From Salinimicrobium terrae DSM 17865 (GTDB taxonomy: Bacteria; Bacteroidota; Bacteroidia; Flavobacteriales; Flavobacteriaceae): a stretch of DNA of 64,000 nt. The translations under genes were made by a program, and so were the position numbers. Under the pieces are notes generated by a model, which made no database searches, was not told where the DNA came from, and saw only the letters and a program-made list of their open reading frames with translations. Shown here one piece after another: positions 52,171-61,249 of the stretch; the stretch's first letter is position 1, and each line of letters begins with the position of its first letter. Location: contig NZ_AUKI01000001.1 of NCBI RefSeq assembly GCF_000424665.1, positions 48,834-112,833 of the forward strand, read 5' to 3'.

Positions 52171-52674
52171 ATGAAGAAGCATATCCCTGTAACATTCCTG
52201 TTTTTTGCAATATTATTGACTTCCTGTGGTAGCTTCCAGAGAGATAGTTCGAATTCCATTGAATATATCCAGATGTTGGAAAAGGTACAGGATCTTGAAT
52301 TTGAGATCGAAAATGAATGGGCTAATCCTATGAAATACAGGAGAGTAAATTTATTAGGAAATCCAAATCATATTAAATTTGAAGGAGATAGTGTGAAGGT
52401 ATATCTGCCATTTTTTGGAGAAAGGCAATTTGGAGGGGGTTATGGTTCTGATGAAGGTGCCATACAGTATGAAGGACCTTTAAAGGATCTTCGAATTGAA
52501 GAAAGGCCTCGAAAAAATCAGATCCGAATTTTCTTTGAAGGGAGCAATGACAGTGAAAATCTGGATTTTAGCGTAATTGTATTTCCGAATGGTAAAACAA
52601 CTACATTGGTAAATTCTTCACAGAGGGATCAAATTAATTATGAAGGAAAGATTAAAAAACAAGAATTGGAATAA
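52171..52674 (+). CDS. DUF4251 lipoprotein
   Basis: A 167-residue lipoprotein (lipobox LLTSCGSF, Cys about 19) with a DUF4251-like domain: IENEWANPMKYRRVNLLGNPN (about 50-70, split), then FEGDSVKVYLPFFGERQFGGGYGSDEGAIQYEG and a final GKTTTLVNSSQRDQINYEGK. The PFFGE...G motif and the strands around it are typical. DUF4251 proteins are common and uncharacterised in Bacteroidota. The gene is transcribed alone, and a 284-bp AT-rich space without recognisable features separates it from the HigBA island. Confidence 0.85.
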   Translation: MKKHIPVTFLFFAILLTSCGSFQRDSSNSIEYIQMLEKVQDLEFEIENEWANPMKYRRVNLLGNPNHIKFEGDSVKVYLPFFGERQFGGGYGSDEGAIQYEGPLKDLRIEERPRKNQIRIFFEGSNDSENLDFSVIVFPNGKTTTLVNSSQRDQINYEGKIKKQELE

Positions 52675-52958
52675 TTTATTAATTGTAATAAAAATTCATT
52701 ATTCACCAAATTGACATTTAAATTTAGAAAACCGGGAGATTCCTTCGACTGCATAAGAAAAGGGGTTACATAAATAATTCCAGGTTTTCTTTATTTTCTA
52801 TTTTACATAATATAAATTATAGTTCACACAAAAAATATATTGTTTTTTAAATCTCATTTCAATGTAAGACAACTTAGGACTTTAAAAATATGGTCCCTTC
52901 AACCATCCGATTTTATATCTAAAATTTTATAAGTTCTTTAAATACCATAATTCAACAT

Positions 52959-54626
52959 TTATATCTCTTGAGGAAATTCAATCTTAATATTGTATTTATC
53001 CAATATATTCAGAAATTTGGGATCTTCATAAAACTGAATATAAATATCTTCCTCATCAATAACATGCTGAAAGACTTCATTATTCATTCCAAAATTAAAA
53101 GCTAACTCCAAGTTTTTATAAAATTCTCTTTTATTTCCCAAATGTGCATGAATTTCAGCTAAAGTTGTTGTGGCATAAGGATTTTGTGGATTTATTTCAA
53201 GCGCTTTGTAAATAAGGTCAAGAGCAATTTCATACTCTCCATTTTTTCTATAAGTATCCGATATAGAGTTATATCCATTATCATAATCAGGATGATATTT
53301 GATTACCTTCTCCTCATATTCTAATGCTTTAGTCATTTCATTTCTTTTATGATATATTAATCCCATTTGAACTAATGAACCTAATTGTTTTTTATCTTTT
53401 TTTAAAATATCAACAAAAACAGATTTTGCTTTTTCTTCATCTATTTCTTTTAGAGCCAACCCTTTTATGTACAAATAGTCTAAATTACTTGGATTAATTT
53501 CCAAAGCTTTTTGTATTGTATCTAATGATTCATCATAATTTCCATTTTCATAAAATACTCCTGCTAAATCATGATAAGCTTGATTAGATTTTGGATTTAA
53601 TTCTATAGCGCTTTTTAAAAGCTTGATTTTTATTGAATTATTTGTTGCTGACCTTGATTGTTCAATTAATACTTTTACTCTTCTTAAAGTGCTGAATCTT
53701 TCTCTTTCTTTATCAGACAATACATCTTTTGTTAATTCTTGAAATAATTCTAAATAGTCAATGGAAATTGGAGGTTTATCTTTATCTAAATCTTGTCTAT
53801 CATGTTCATAGCCAATTTTAAATTTTTCTTCAAGTTCTAAATCTGGATCAGAATGAATGATGAATATTTTTTCTAACTTAAAATTATTATTTTTGTGCCG
53901 CTTTAAGTAATGATTAATATCTCGAAAAGCTTTATTTTTTACATTTTGTACTTTAATTTTCTGTTTTGGTTCTGAGGAGTAAGGAATCCTTGATAGAACC
54001 ACATTTAATTTTGGAACACCTTCAATAAAGGTATTCTCTGGAATGGTTAAGGTGTTTATTATTTGTTTTGTCCCTTCTATGTTTTCTTTATTGTTAGCAG
54101 CCATTAAAACTATTTCATCAGCTAAAACAGACATTGTTATACCTGAAATATCAGTTATCCCTGTTCTAGAATCTATTAATAAAAAATCTGGTTTGAGTTC
54201 TTTTTTTATTCTTTCTTTTAAATCAATAAACAGAGCAATCCCTTGACTATTATCTTCATAAAAAAGTTCATTCCATTTTATTGATGAAAGTTTTCTCCAA
54301 TAGTCTTTAGACTCAGTATTACCCGCCGCAATTAAGCTAATGTCTTTCAAGTTTTTATTCTGAAATCTGACTTTAGTCACATACTCAGATAAGGATTCAG
54401 GACGAATTTTATTTTCAGAAAATTCATAAATATAATCAACAATTCCATTATTAATAATTGATTTCTTTAAATTCTTTCTAAATTTATATTGGAGACCAGG
54501 TGCTTCCAAATCAAAATCTAATAAGCATACCTTTTTTCCAAATTCAGAAAGCCTTTTGGCAATATTTGATAAAGCAAGTGTTCTCCCAACTCCTCCTTTG
54601 TAAGAATAAAATGTTATTGTTTTCAT
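52959..54626 (-). CDS. KGGVGR-type MinD/ParA-like ATPase fused to TPR repeats
   Basis: A 555-residue two-part protein. The N-terminal ~300 residues form a MinD/ParA-class ATPase: SYKGGVGRTLALSNIAK (about 8-24) is the deviant Walker A in which the signature Lys10 is kept but the usual P-loop Lys is Arg15, LLDFDLEAPGL (about 35-45) is Walker A', and FLLIDSRTGITDISG (about 148-162) is Walker B-like. Residues about 346-515 carry TPR repeats (for example YDESLDTIQKALEINPSN and YEIALDLIYKALEINPQN). It is the last gene of a HigB-HigA operon, 7 nt after the antitoxin stop. The ATG at 54626 is preferred to a TTG two codons upstream. The A+T bias is strong, unlike flanking genes. Related KGGVGR-TPR fusions occur in bacterial conflict and secretion-like systems; the role here is unknown. 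Confidence 0.8.
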   Translation of the reverse strand: MKTITFYSYKGGVGRTLALSNIAKRLSEFGKKVCLLDFDLEAPGLQYKFRKNLKKSIINNGIVDYIYEFSENKIRPESLSEYVTKVRFQNKNLKDISLIAAGNTESKDYWRKLSSIKWNELFYEDNSQGIALFIDLKERIKKELKPDFLLIDSRTGITDISGITMSVLADEIVLMAANNKENIEGTKQIINTLTIPENTFIEGVPKLNVVLSRIPYSSEPKQKIKVQNVKNKAFRDINHYLKRHKNNNFKLEKIFIIHSDPDLELEEKFKIGYEHDRQDLDKDKPPISIDYLELFQELTKDVLSDKERERFSTLRRVKVLIEQSRSATNNSIKIKLLKSAIELNPKSNQAYHDLAGVFYENGNYDESLDTIQKALEINPSNLDYLYIKGLALKEIDEEKAKSVFVDILKKDKKQLGSLVQMGLIYHKRNEMTKALEYEEKVIKYHPDYDNGYNSISDTYRKNGEYEIALDLIYKALEINPQNPYATTTLAEIHAHLGNKREFYKNLELAFNFGMNNEVFQHVIDEEDIYIQFYEDPKFLNILDKYNIKIEFPQEI

Positions 54627-54633
54627 ATTCAAT

Positions 54634-55140
54634 TTAATTTAATTGGACATTCAATAACATGCCATTGTTTCTAACCCTGTTGGAATATGAAGCAATATAT
54701 TGGGAAAAAGCTTCATCAAAAGCAAAGGGAAACGAAGAAGTATTTTTTGAGACATTTCTTTTTTTATTGAATATCTCATATGGAGTATTCAAGATATCTT
54801 GATCAATATTTAAGAAATCTGATAGGCATCTTATCATTGATTTTGATAATCCTCTTTTTTTATTCATGACTTCAGAAACCACTCCCTTACTTCCAATTAC
54901 ACCAATCAAATCTTTTTGTTTTAAGCCCATATAATTCATTTTTAATTTAATAATTTCAATGGGGTTGCCTTTTTCAATATGAAAATTATTGTTTTCATAA
55001 TCATTAATAAGTTTGTCTAATAACTCAAATTCATTAATAAGATCTTCGTCTTCAACAAATTTTGGATTATCACCTATTTCTTCTAACCGATAAATAGCAT
55101 TTTGATAATCCTGTTCAGATTTTAATATTTTTTGTTTCAT
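54634..55140 (-). CDS. HigA-type antitoxin with C-terminal extension
   Basis: A 168-residue XRE-family antitoxin of the HigA type. The N-terminal helix KILKSEQDYQNAIYRLEEIG (about 4-23) and ELLDKLINDYENNNFHIEKG (about 39-58) are typical of HigA proteins paired with HigB_toxin, and the helix-turn-helix is at about 61-115 (IKLKMNYMGLKQKDLIG, then GVVSEVMNKKRGLS). About 48 further residues (121-168, with SFPFAFDEAFSQYIASY) extend beyond the normal end. The ATG at 55140 lies 1 nt after the toxin stop. The extension is what one sees in toxin-antitoxin-chaperone antitoxins, but its role here is inference. Confidence 0.88.
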   Translation of the reverse strand: MKQKILKSEQDYQNAIYRLEEIGDNPKFVEDEDLINEFELLDKLINDYENNNFHIEKGNPIEIIKLKMNYMGLKQKDLIGVIGSKGVVSEVMNKKRGLSKSMIRCLSDFLNIDQDILNTPYEIFNKKRNVSKNTSSFPFAFDEAFSQYIASYSNRVRNNGMLLNVQLN

Positions 55141-55141
55141 C

Positions 55142-55522
55142 TTAAGACTTATTTTGATCAAATAAATTTATATCGTATTGATTTTTATTCTTTACTAGTT
55201 TATCATATTCAGCATGTGTACCAATCCATTTTAAATAAAGTATTGAGATTTTCATGTTCTCAAAAAATTGATATTTTGCTATAATTCTTATGTGATTTCC
55301 TTTTACATCAATGACTACTCTTTCCGATGATTGAGTTGCTTTTTTGGTGTCTTTTTTACCTAAAAAGTCAACTGCCTTAGCTCCGAAAGTTTCTACTATA
55401 TCTTGTGGCTTTTTCCATGTACTTGATTCAACTACAGATAACCAAGCTTGAAGACCTTCTCGATAATTGGAGTGTTTCTTTATAAAATCTTTTATATGTT
55501 TTTTAGCAACAACACGGGCCAT
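55142..55522 (-). CDS. HigB-type mRNA interferase toxin
   Basis: A 126-residue RelE/HigB-fold toxin, likely cleaving mRNA on the ribosome. It matches the HigB_toxin family: RVVAKKHIKDFIKKHSNYRE (about 3-22), WKKPQDIVETFGAKAVDFLG, VVIDVKGNHIRIIAKYQF (about 69-86) and the family-typical end ILYLKWIGTHAEYDKL (about 94-109). It is the promoter-proximal gene, giving the toxin-first order normal for HigBA. Base composition is AT-rich like the other two genes. Confidence 0.9.
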   Translation of the reverse strand: MARVVAKKHIKDFIKKHSNYREGLQAWLSVVESSTWKKPQDIVETFGAKAVDFLGKKDTKKATQSSERVVIDVKGNHIRIIAKYQFFENMKISILYLKWIGTHAEYDKLVKNKNQYDINLFDQNKS

Positions 55523-55541
55523 TGGATTCTAGAAATTTCAA

Positions 55542-55582
55542 CAAATATATAAAAAGTTCTCAACACGAGAACTTTTTATATA
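55542..55582. promoter_or_regulatory. Promoter and palindromic operator of the HigBA operon
   Basis: A perfect 16-bp inverted repeat (55546-55561 with 55567-55582) with a 5-nt centre. Its left arm overlaps a minus-strand -7 box TATATTTG (55542-55549), about 20 nt upstream of the toxin ATG. This is the expected position of the operator through which HigA, alone or with HigB, represses its own operon. Confidence 0.7.
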
Positions 55583-55854
55583 AACCTTTAACACAATTTA
55601 AAATTTTTTTCACACACATCCACTCCTCTTCTATTGTCGTTTCTTGTATATTTCTGACCTATATACCGAGCTTATATAGATAACGAAATTCTTTTTGCAT
55701 CCACTCTACCTACACAACGGAATTTAGGCTTTATTTCTGGTACTATAGGAAATTGACTGCATTTCAAATCTAGATCATTGTTCATCTTACCAGAAAGATT
55801 TGCAGCTTTACCAAAATTAACTAACTTCCGTGCCTTAACTATAAAAATTTTCGA
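55583..55854. other. Gene-free AT-rich spacer after the HigBA operator
   Basis: This is the remaining part of a 332-bp gap between the toxin gene and the S9 peptidase. It is AT-rich and I see no gene, tRNA, repeat or clear terminator in it. A promoter for the peptidase must lie near its right end, but no full -7 match was found. Confidence 0.5.
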
Positions 55855-58170
55855 ATGAAGAACCGGTTTTTAAAAATGTCATCTATCCTTGTATTTTCCG
55901 TGGTCACCGGAATTAGTGGAATTCAGGCTCAGGAAATAGAAGGTTCCTGGGAAGGAAAATTGAATGTTCAGGGTAACGAACTTCCCTTGAAATTTGATAT
56001 AACCCGGGAAGACGACTCACTGGTCGGGACTATGGATAGTCCGTTGCAGGGAGCTTTCGGATTGCCTCTGGATGAAGTCAAACTGGAAAATGACCAGGTT
56101 ACCCTCTCCTATTCACAAATTGGGGCCACTTATACCGGCACTCTGAATGGGGAAACTATTACCGGTACTTTTAAGCAGTCCGGACAGGAATTTCCTCTGG
56201 TACTTCAAAAGGTAGAAAAAACAGTTCCCGGAGATCCAACTCTGCCTTCTTCAGAAAAAGAATTGGAGCAACTGGCTGAGTACGATCAGGGGAATTACAA
56301 ATATGAAGTAGAAGATTATTTTGCTAAACCAAAGGCGAGTTCTTTCCAGTTCTCTCCAGATGGAAAGTACATGTCCTACCGTGAAAAAGATGAAAATGCC
56401 AAAAATCATGTTTATGTAAAAAACCTTGAAACTAATGAAATTACCAGAGCAATTGTGGAGAAGGATGAATTGGTAAGGGGCTATGGCTGGGCAAATGAAA
56501 ATAGACTCCTCTATGTAATGGACAAGGGAGGAAACGAAAATTACCATTTATACGCAGCAGATGTTGACGGTTCAAACACAAAGGACTTAACACCATTTGA
56601 AGGAGTTCAAACCCAGATTTTAAACCTCTTAAAAGATGATAAAAACCACGTGATTGTTTCTATGAACAAGAAAAATGCACAGGTTTTTGAACCATATAAG
56701 GTGAATATTGAAACCGGAGAGATTGAAAAACTATACACCAATGATGATGTAGAAAATCCTATTATGAACTATCTTTTTGATAAAAACGGAACTTTAAGAG
56801 GATTTGTACGCTTACGGGAAGGTGTGAATATGGATCTCTACTATAACAAAGATACAGAAAGCCGGGATTTTGAGGTAATTAAGCAGAATAACTGGAAAGA
56901 TACCTTTAATCCTACTTTAAATTATGCTACTGAAAATCCTCATGATGCATATGTTATTTCAAATCTCGAAACAGACAAAAACACAGTTTATCTATACGAC
57001 CTGAAAGAAAACAAGATTATTAAAAAGTTGTTTTCCAATGACAAGTATGATATTTCAGGAGTTTCTTTATCAAGAAACCGGGATTATGAACTTGACTATT
57101 ACTCTTATGAAGGAGAAAAGCGGGAGATCGTTCCGGTTAGTGATTACTATAAAAAGCTACATAAGCGAATCACTGAAGAATTTCCCAATAAGCAATATTC
57201 TATAGCCGATAAAACCGATGATGAAAGTAAATATCTTGTTTTCCTTCAAAGCGATAAACTATACGGTGAATATTGGTCGTATGATGTAGAAAACGATGAA
57301 TTTGAACTGTTGTACAATTTGATGCCACAGCTCAAAGCCGAAGACATGGCCGAAATGAGGCCAATTACCTTCAAAAGCCGGGATGGAAAAACCATACATG
57401 GTTATATTACCCTCCCAAAAGCCGCTCTGGAAGGAGAAAAAGTTCCCGTTACCGTCAACCCACATGGAGGGCCACAAGGAATAAGGGACTCCTGGGGCTT
57501 TAATCCCGAAGCACAATTATTTGCCAGCCGTGGCTATGCTACGCTACAGGTCAATTTCAGGATCTCTGGTGGCTATGGCCGTGAATTCCTTGAATCGGGC
57601 TTTAAACAAATTGGAAGAAAGGCTATGGACGATGTAGAAGATGGTCTACAGTACGTAATTGATCAAGGCTGGGTAGATCCAGACAAAGCTGCTATTTACG
57701 GTGGAAGTCATGGTGGATATGCCGTGTTGAGAGGTCTTACAAAAACTCCCGATCTTTATGCTGCAGGTGTGGATTATGTTGGAGTTTCCAATTTATTTAC
57801 ATTTATGGAAACCATTCCGCCTTACTGGAAGCCTTATGAGAAGATCTTAAGGGAAATCTGGTATGATGAAAACGTGCCGGAAGAAAAAGCCATTATGGAA
57901 GAAGTTTCCCCAGTGTTCCACATTGATAAGATAAAGAAACCACTGTTCGTGGTACAAGGCGCTAATGACCCGCGTGTCAACATCGATGAATCCGATCAAA
58001 TCGTGAGAGCACTACGCGCAAAAGGCGTGGATGTTCCTTATATGGTAAAGTATGATGAAGGACATGGTTTCGGGAAAGAAGAAAACAGAATTGATCTTTA
58101 TGAAGCAATGATGGGCTTCTATGCCAAGCATTTAAAGGACGAGGAACTCGAACCACAGTTCAGGGATTAA
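55855..58170 (+). CDS. S9 prolyl-oligopeptidase family peptidase with an extra N-terminal beta domain
   Basis: A 771-residue exported serine peptidase. After a signal peptide (ending SGIQAQ), residues about 28-125 form a beta-rich domain (IEGSWEGKLNVQGNELPLKF, VGTMDSPLQGAFGLPLDEV, ITGTFKQSGQEFPLVLQKV) of the kind usually seen before alpha/beta-hydrolase esterases in Bacteroidota. A seven-bladed beta-propeller-like region follows (about 150-500). The peptidase domain has the nucleophile in YGGSHGGYAVLRGL, the Asp in VQGANDPRVN and the His in YDEGHGFGKEE. It probably releases peptides from dietary or envelope proteins in the periplasm. It flanks the HigBA island. Confidence 0.9.
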   Translation: MKNRFLKMSSILVFSVVTGISGIQAQEIEGSWEGKLNVQGNELPLKFDITREDDSLVGTMDSPLQGAFGLPLDEVKLENDQVTLSYSQIGATYTGTLNGETITGTFKQSGQEFPLVLQKVEKTVPGDPTLPSSEKELEQLAEYDQGNYKYEVEDYFAKPKASSFQFSPDGKYMSYREKDENAKNHVYVKNLETNEITRAIVEKDELVRGYGWANENRLLYVMDKGGNENYHLYAADVDGSNTKDLTPFEGVQTQILNLLKDDKNHVIVSMNKKNAQVFEPYKVNIETGEIEKLYTNDDVENPIMNYLFDKNGTLRGFVRLREGVNMDLYYNKDTESRDFEVIKQNNWKDTFNPTLNYATENPHDAYVISNLETDKNTVYLYDLKENKIIKKLFSNDKYDISGVSLSRNRDYELDYYSYEGEKREIVPVSDYYKKLHKRITEEFPNKQYSIADKTDDESKYLVFLQSDKLYGEYWSYDVENDEFELLYNLMPQLKAEDMAEMRPITFKSRDGKTIHGYITLPKAALEGEKVPVTVNPHGGPQGIRDSWGFNPEAQLFASRGYATLQVNFRISGGYGREFLESGFKQIGRKAMDDVEDGLQYVIDQGWVDPDKAAIYGGSHGGYAVLRGLTKTPDLYAAGVDYVGVSNLFTFMETIPPYWKPYEKILREIWYDENVPEEKAIMEEVSPVFHIDKIKKPLFVVQGANDPRVNIDESDQIVRALRAKGVDVPYMVKYDEGHGFGKEENRIDLYEAMMGFYAKHLKDEELEPQFRD

Positions 58171-58240
58171 TTTAAAGTCACCTTTATACCTATAACTTTT
58201 TTTTTGATCTCGTCTAATTCACTTGCTTTTTAATAAAAAG

Positions 58241-58714
58241 TTATTTTGTCTTGTCTTCAAGGATTTCCCTTATAATTTTAAGATGATGCTCAGTATGGAT
58301 CACAAGGAACTTAGGAGTTTTATCTCTCTTTATGTGCCCAAAATATGGATGCTCAAAAAAGGCATTTTCAGGAAGTTTTGTAATTCCATTGATCCTTAAT
58401 TTTGCTGCAGAGATCTGTTCCTGCAGTTCTGCTTCTGAAATATTTTCTTCAGGAATTACCTTTTTTGGTGCTCTCGCTTTTCCCCTGGGAATTTTGCCGA
58501 AAAGATACACTAGTTCCTTCTTCCAGCTGAAGGATTTGCGGTAAGAAGCCGGTTCAGATTGCTCCAGACCGGTAATAATAGAGTTGATCACCTTCAGGTT
58601 ATGTGCCAGATGCCAACCAACGGGCGCCTTGGAGACTTCTGGCTTTTGTAACGTCTTGTGTTTAATGTAGCTCTCCATTTCTCCTAACTGCGCCTGCAGT
58701 ACTTGTAATTTCAT
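58241..58714 (-). CDS. DUF1569 family protein
   Basis: A 157-residue protein of the DUF1569 family, a DinB-like four-helix bundle. The metal-binding His pattern is kept: VGWHLAHNLKVINSI (about 32-46), HPYFGHIKRDKTPKFLVIHTEHHLKIIREIL (about 122-152, given as two parts). DinB-like proteins are often Zn2+ proteins or thiol transferases, so a link with bacillithiol (bshA is in this window) is conceivable but unproven. It has no signal peptide and is transcribed alone. Confidence 0.85.
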   Translation of the reverse strand: MKLQVLQAQLGEMESYIKHKTLQKPEVSKAPVGWHLAHNLKVINSIITGLEQSEPASYRKSFSWKKELVYLFGKIPRGKARAPKKVIPEENISEAELQEQISAAKLRINGITKLPENAFFEHPYFGHIKRDKTPKFLVIHTEHHLKIIREILEDKTK

Positions 58715-58829
58715 AGACTAGCTTTATTTTTTCATAAGTTAAGAATTACAAACATATTCTTACCCGCAACTTCCAGACGGTTGCGGGTAAGATATTTTGA
58801 TCGATAATAATGGATAATCCTTTCAGAAT

Positions 58830-60948
58830 TTAATGAACTAATTCCCTGTTGTTCGTCAATTCAGCCTGAATATTGGCAGGAACAGGTTGATAACCAACAA
58901 AGCTTGTGCTGAAGGTGGCTCTTCCTTTGGTAAGGGACCGAAGTTCAGTAGAGAATCCAAACAATTCAGATTCAGGTGCAATACATTTTAAAACCTGATA
59001 ATTCTCTGCACTTTCTATACCCTGGATAATTGAGCGCCGGCTTTGCAGTTCGGTCATAACATTACCCACCATTTCTTCCGGCACCTTAACTGTTAGGTCC
59101 AGGGCAGGCTCAAGCAGTTTAGGATCTGCATTCAAAAATGCCTTTTTGAAGGCGTGTGCACCTGCAATTTTAAAAGAGATGTCATTAGAGTCTACAGAGT
59201 GCATCTTTCCGTCATAAATCATGACTCTCACATCGCGGATATATGAGCCGGTTAAAGGACCCTTTTCCATGACCTCAAGAATTCCTTTCATGACTGAGGG
59301 CAAATACCGTTGATCGATCACTCCTCCCACTATACAGTTGTAAAATACCAGCTTTCCTACCCATGGTAGATCCAGTTCTTCTTTTCCCCTTATATTAAAA
59401 CCGTCCGGCTCAGGCATATTCTCCTCCCATGGTTCTATTTTCATATAAACTTCAGCAAATTGGCCGGAACCTCCCGATTGTTTTTTATGCCGGTAGTTCG
59501 AAGCTGATGAACTTTGAATAGTTTCCCTGAAGGAAATTCTTGGATTTTCAAATTTTGCCTCCACACCATAAAAATTTTTGAGTAGCCAATCTATAGTTGC
59601 CAGATGAAGTTCCCCCTGGCAGGCCAGGATCAACTGTCTCGTCTCATTGGAAAAGGAAAATTCTACTGTAGGATCCTGGCTATGAATTTTTTTTAAAGCT
59701 TCATTTAGTTTTTCCTCATCCTTGGTATTTAGTGCCGATACTGCCCTTCTTATCCTGGATTGAGGATACGTAATAGGTTTTAGGGCAACTACTTCCCCGG
59801 GAGCACCTAACGTATCATTGGTTTCAGTATGTTTTAGTTTTAGAGTTGCTCCTATATCCCCGACGACCAGCTTTTGAAATCATATTTCTTTCTTTACCAT
59901 CCATGATGAAGAGCTGGTTGAGAACTTCGATCTCTCCATTTCTCGTATTTATCAACTTATCATTTACTTTCACCTCTCCTCTTTTCACCTTGAAAAATGT
60001 CACCTGCCCAAGGTTGGGTTGGTGAACAGTTTTAAATACGAATACCACTGGTGGTTCTTCAGGTTTAGGTGAAATATTCGTCCCTTTTGCAGTGATTTCA
60101 GGTTTAAGCTCGGTTGCTGCGGGAGCCACGTTATCAATAAACCCCATAAGTCTGCCGCTTCCCATATCATTAAGAGCAGAAGTACAGAAAACCGGGAAAA
60201 GGTCATAATTAAGCATTCCTGCCTTTATTCCTTTTCGCATTTCATCTTCGTTAAGCGTGCCCTTGTCAAAATATAATTCCATTAATTCCTCGTCATTTTC
60301 GGCTGCTTTTTCCACCAATTCATTGTGCAGGGCAGCCGCTGTAGCTTTTTGATGTTCAGGAATGGGAAGCTTCTCGGGTTTCCCTCCTTCCGGAGAAAAT
60401 TTGTACATCTTCATTTTGAGTACATCAATAATACACTGTGCACCGTCATTGATAAGAGGATACTGTATCTTAACCGCTTTTTTACCTACCAGGTCTTTGA
60501 CACCATTAAAGCTTTTCTCAAAATTAAGCCCTGGGTGGTCAATCTGGTTTATAACAAAAACGGTTGGTTTATGATATTCTTTGATATAATTCCAGATGAT
60601 CTCGGTTCCTACTTCCGCCCCGTACTGGCCGTTTAGAACAGTGACTATGGTATCAGCCACTCTAATGGATGAAATGATCTCTCCAATATAATCATCCAGA
60701 CCGGGAGTGTCAATAATATTGATCTTGAAATTCCTCCACTCGGTATGCAAAGGTGTGGCAAAAACAGAATTCCCTTTTTCATGCTCAATTTCATGATAGT
60801 CTGAAACCGTGTTTTTAGCTTCTACAGTACCACGCCTGTTTATCAAACCGGCTTCAAATAACATGGTTTCTGCTAAAGTAGTCTTGCCGCTATTATGGGC
60901 GCCGACAAAGACCACGTTTTTGATGTGTTTGTCATCGTAAATTTTCAT
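58830..60948 (-). pseudogene. Elongation factor G-like GTPase gene with a frameshift
   Basis: The frame starting at 60948 encodes an EF-G-type GTPase N-terminus (VGAHNSGKTTLAETML near residue 16-31, IDTPGLDDYIGEI, INQIDHPGLNFEK) but ends at 59824. An overlapping frame continues seamlessly with domains III-V (GELHLATIDWLLKNFYG, a FAEVYMKIEPWEEN-type segment and LQSRRSIIQGIESA) to 58830. The frames join at a run of four T (59872-59875 on the + strand): removing one base restores about 706 residues, the normal EF-G length. It is therefore either a recently damaged EF-G paralogue, a sequencing error or, less likely, a +1 frameshift site. It lacks the full set of features of the essential FusA, so it is probably a second EF-G-like protein. 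Confidence 0.8.
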
Positions 60949-61249
60949 CTTTTAAAGGTTTTAAAGGAACAAGAGGGAAAGAGAGTGCGAAACATCCGGG
61001 AAAATTTGTAAGATTGTGCATATAATTAATCATAAGTTTCCTGGATTAACTTAAAAATAAACACCTATTAAATTTAATAGTTTTGGATTATATTTTTTTG
61101 AATAAATTAATAATTTCACTCTTTCATGACCAATATCATAAAAGCCAGGTTATTTGGGTTCAGGAATAAATATTTAATTAGATCTGTAATTAGCTTCTTT
61201 TTGTAACGTTTTAAGAAACATGAGGTCTTATTCAAAACTAAAAATCTTT
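60949..61249. other. AT-rich divergent spacer between EF-G-like and M61 genes
   Basis: A 301-bp gap between two divergently transcribed genes that must hold both promoters. It is AT-rich (runs such as TATATTTTTTTG near 61086). I found no clear -33/-7 pair, small gene, RNA or repeat. Confidence 0.45.

Noticed and set aside
52959..54626. Plasmid partition ParA function for the ATPase
   Set aside because: It has the KGGVGR variant and TPRs, and no ParB or parS-like repeats lie nearby.
58192..58244. A 10-bp stem between the S9 peptidase and DUF1569 genes as terminator
   Set aside because: The loop is 33 nt and both arms are simple A/T runs, so it is not convincing.
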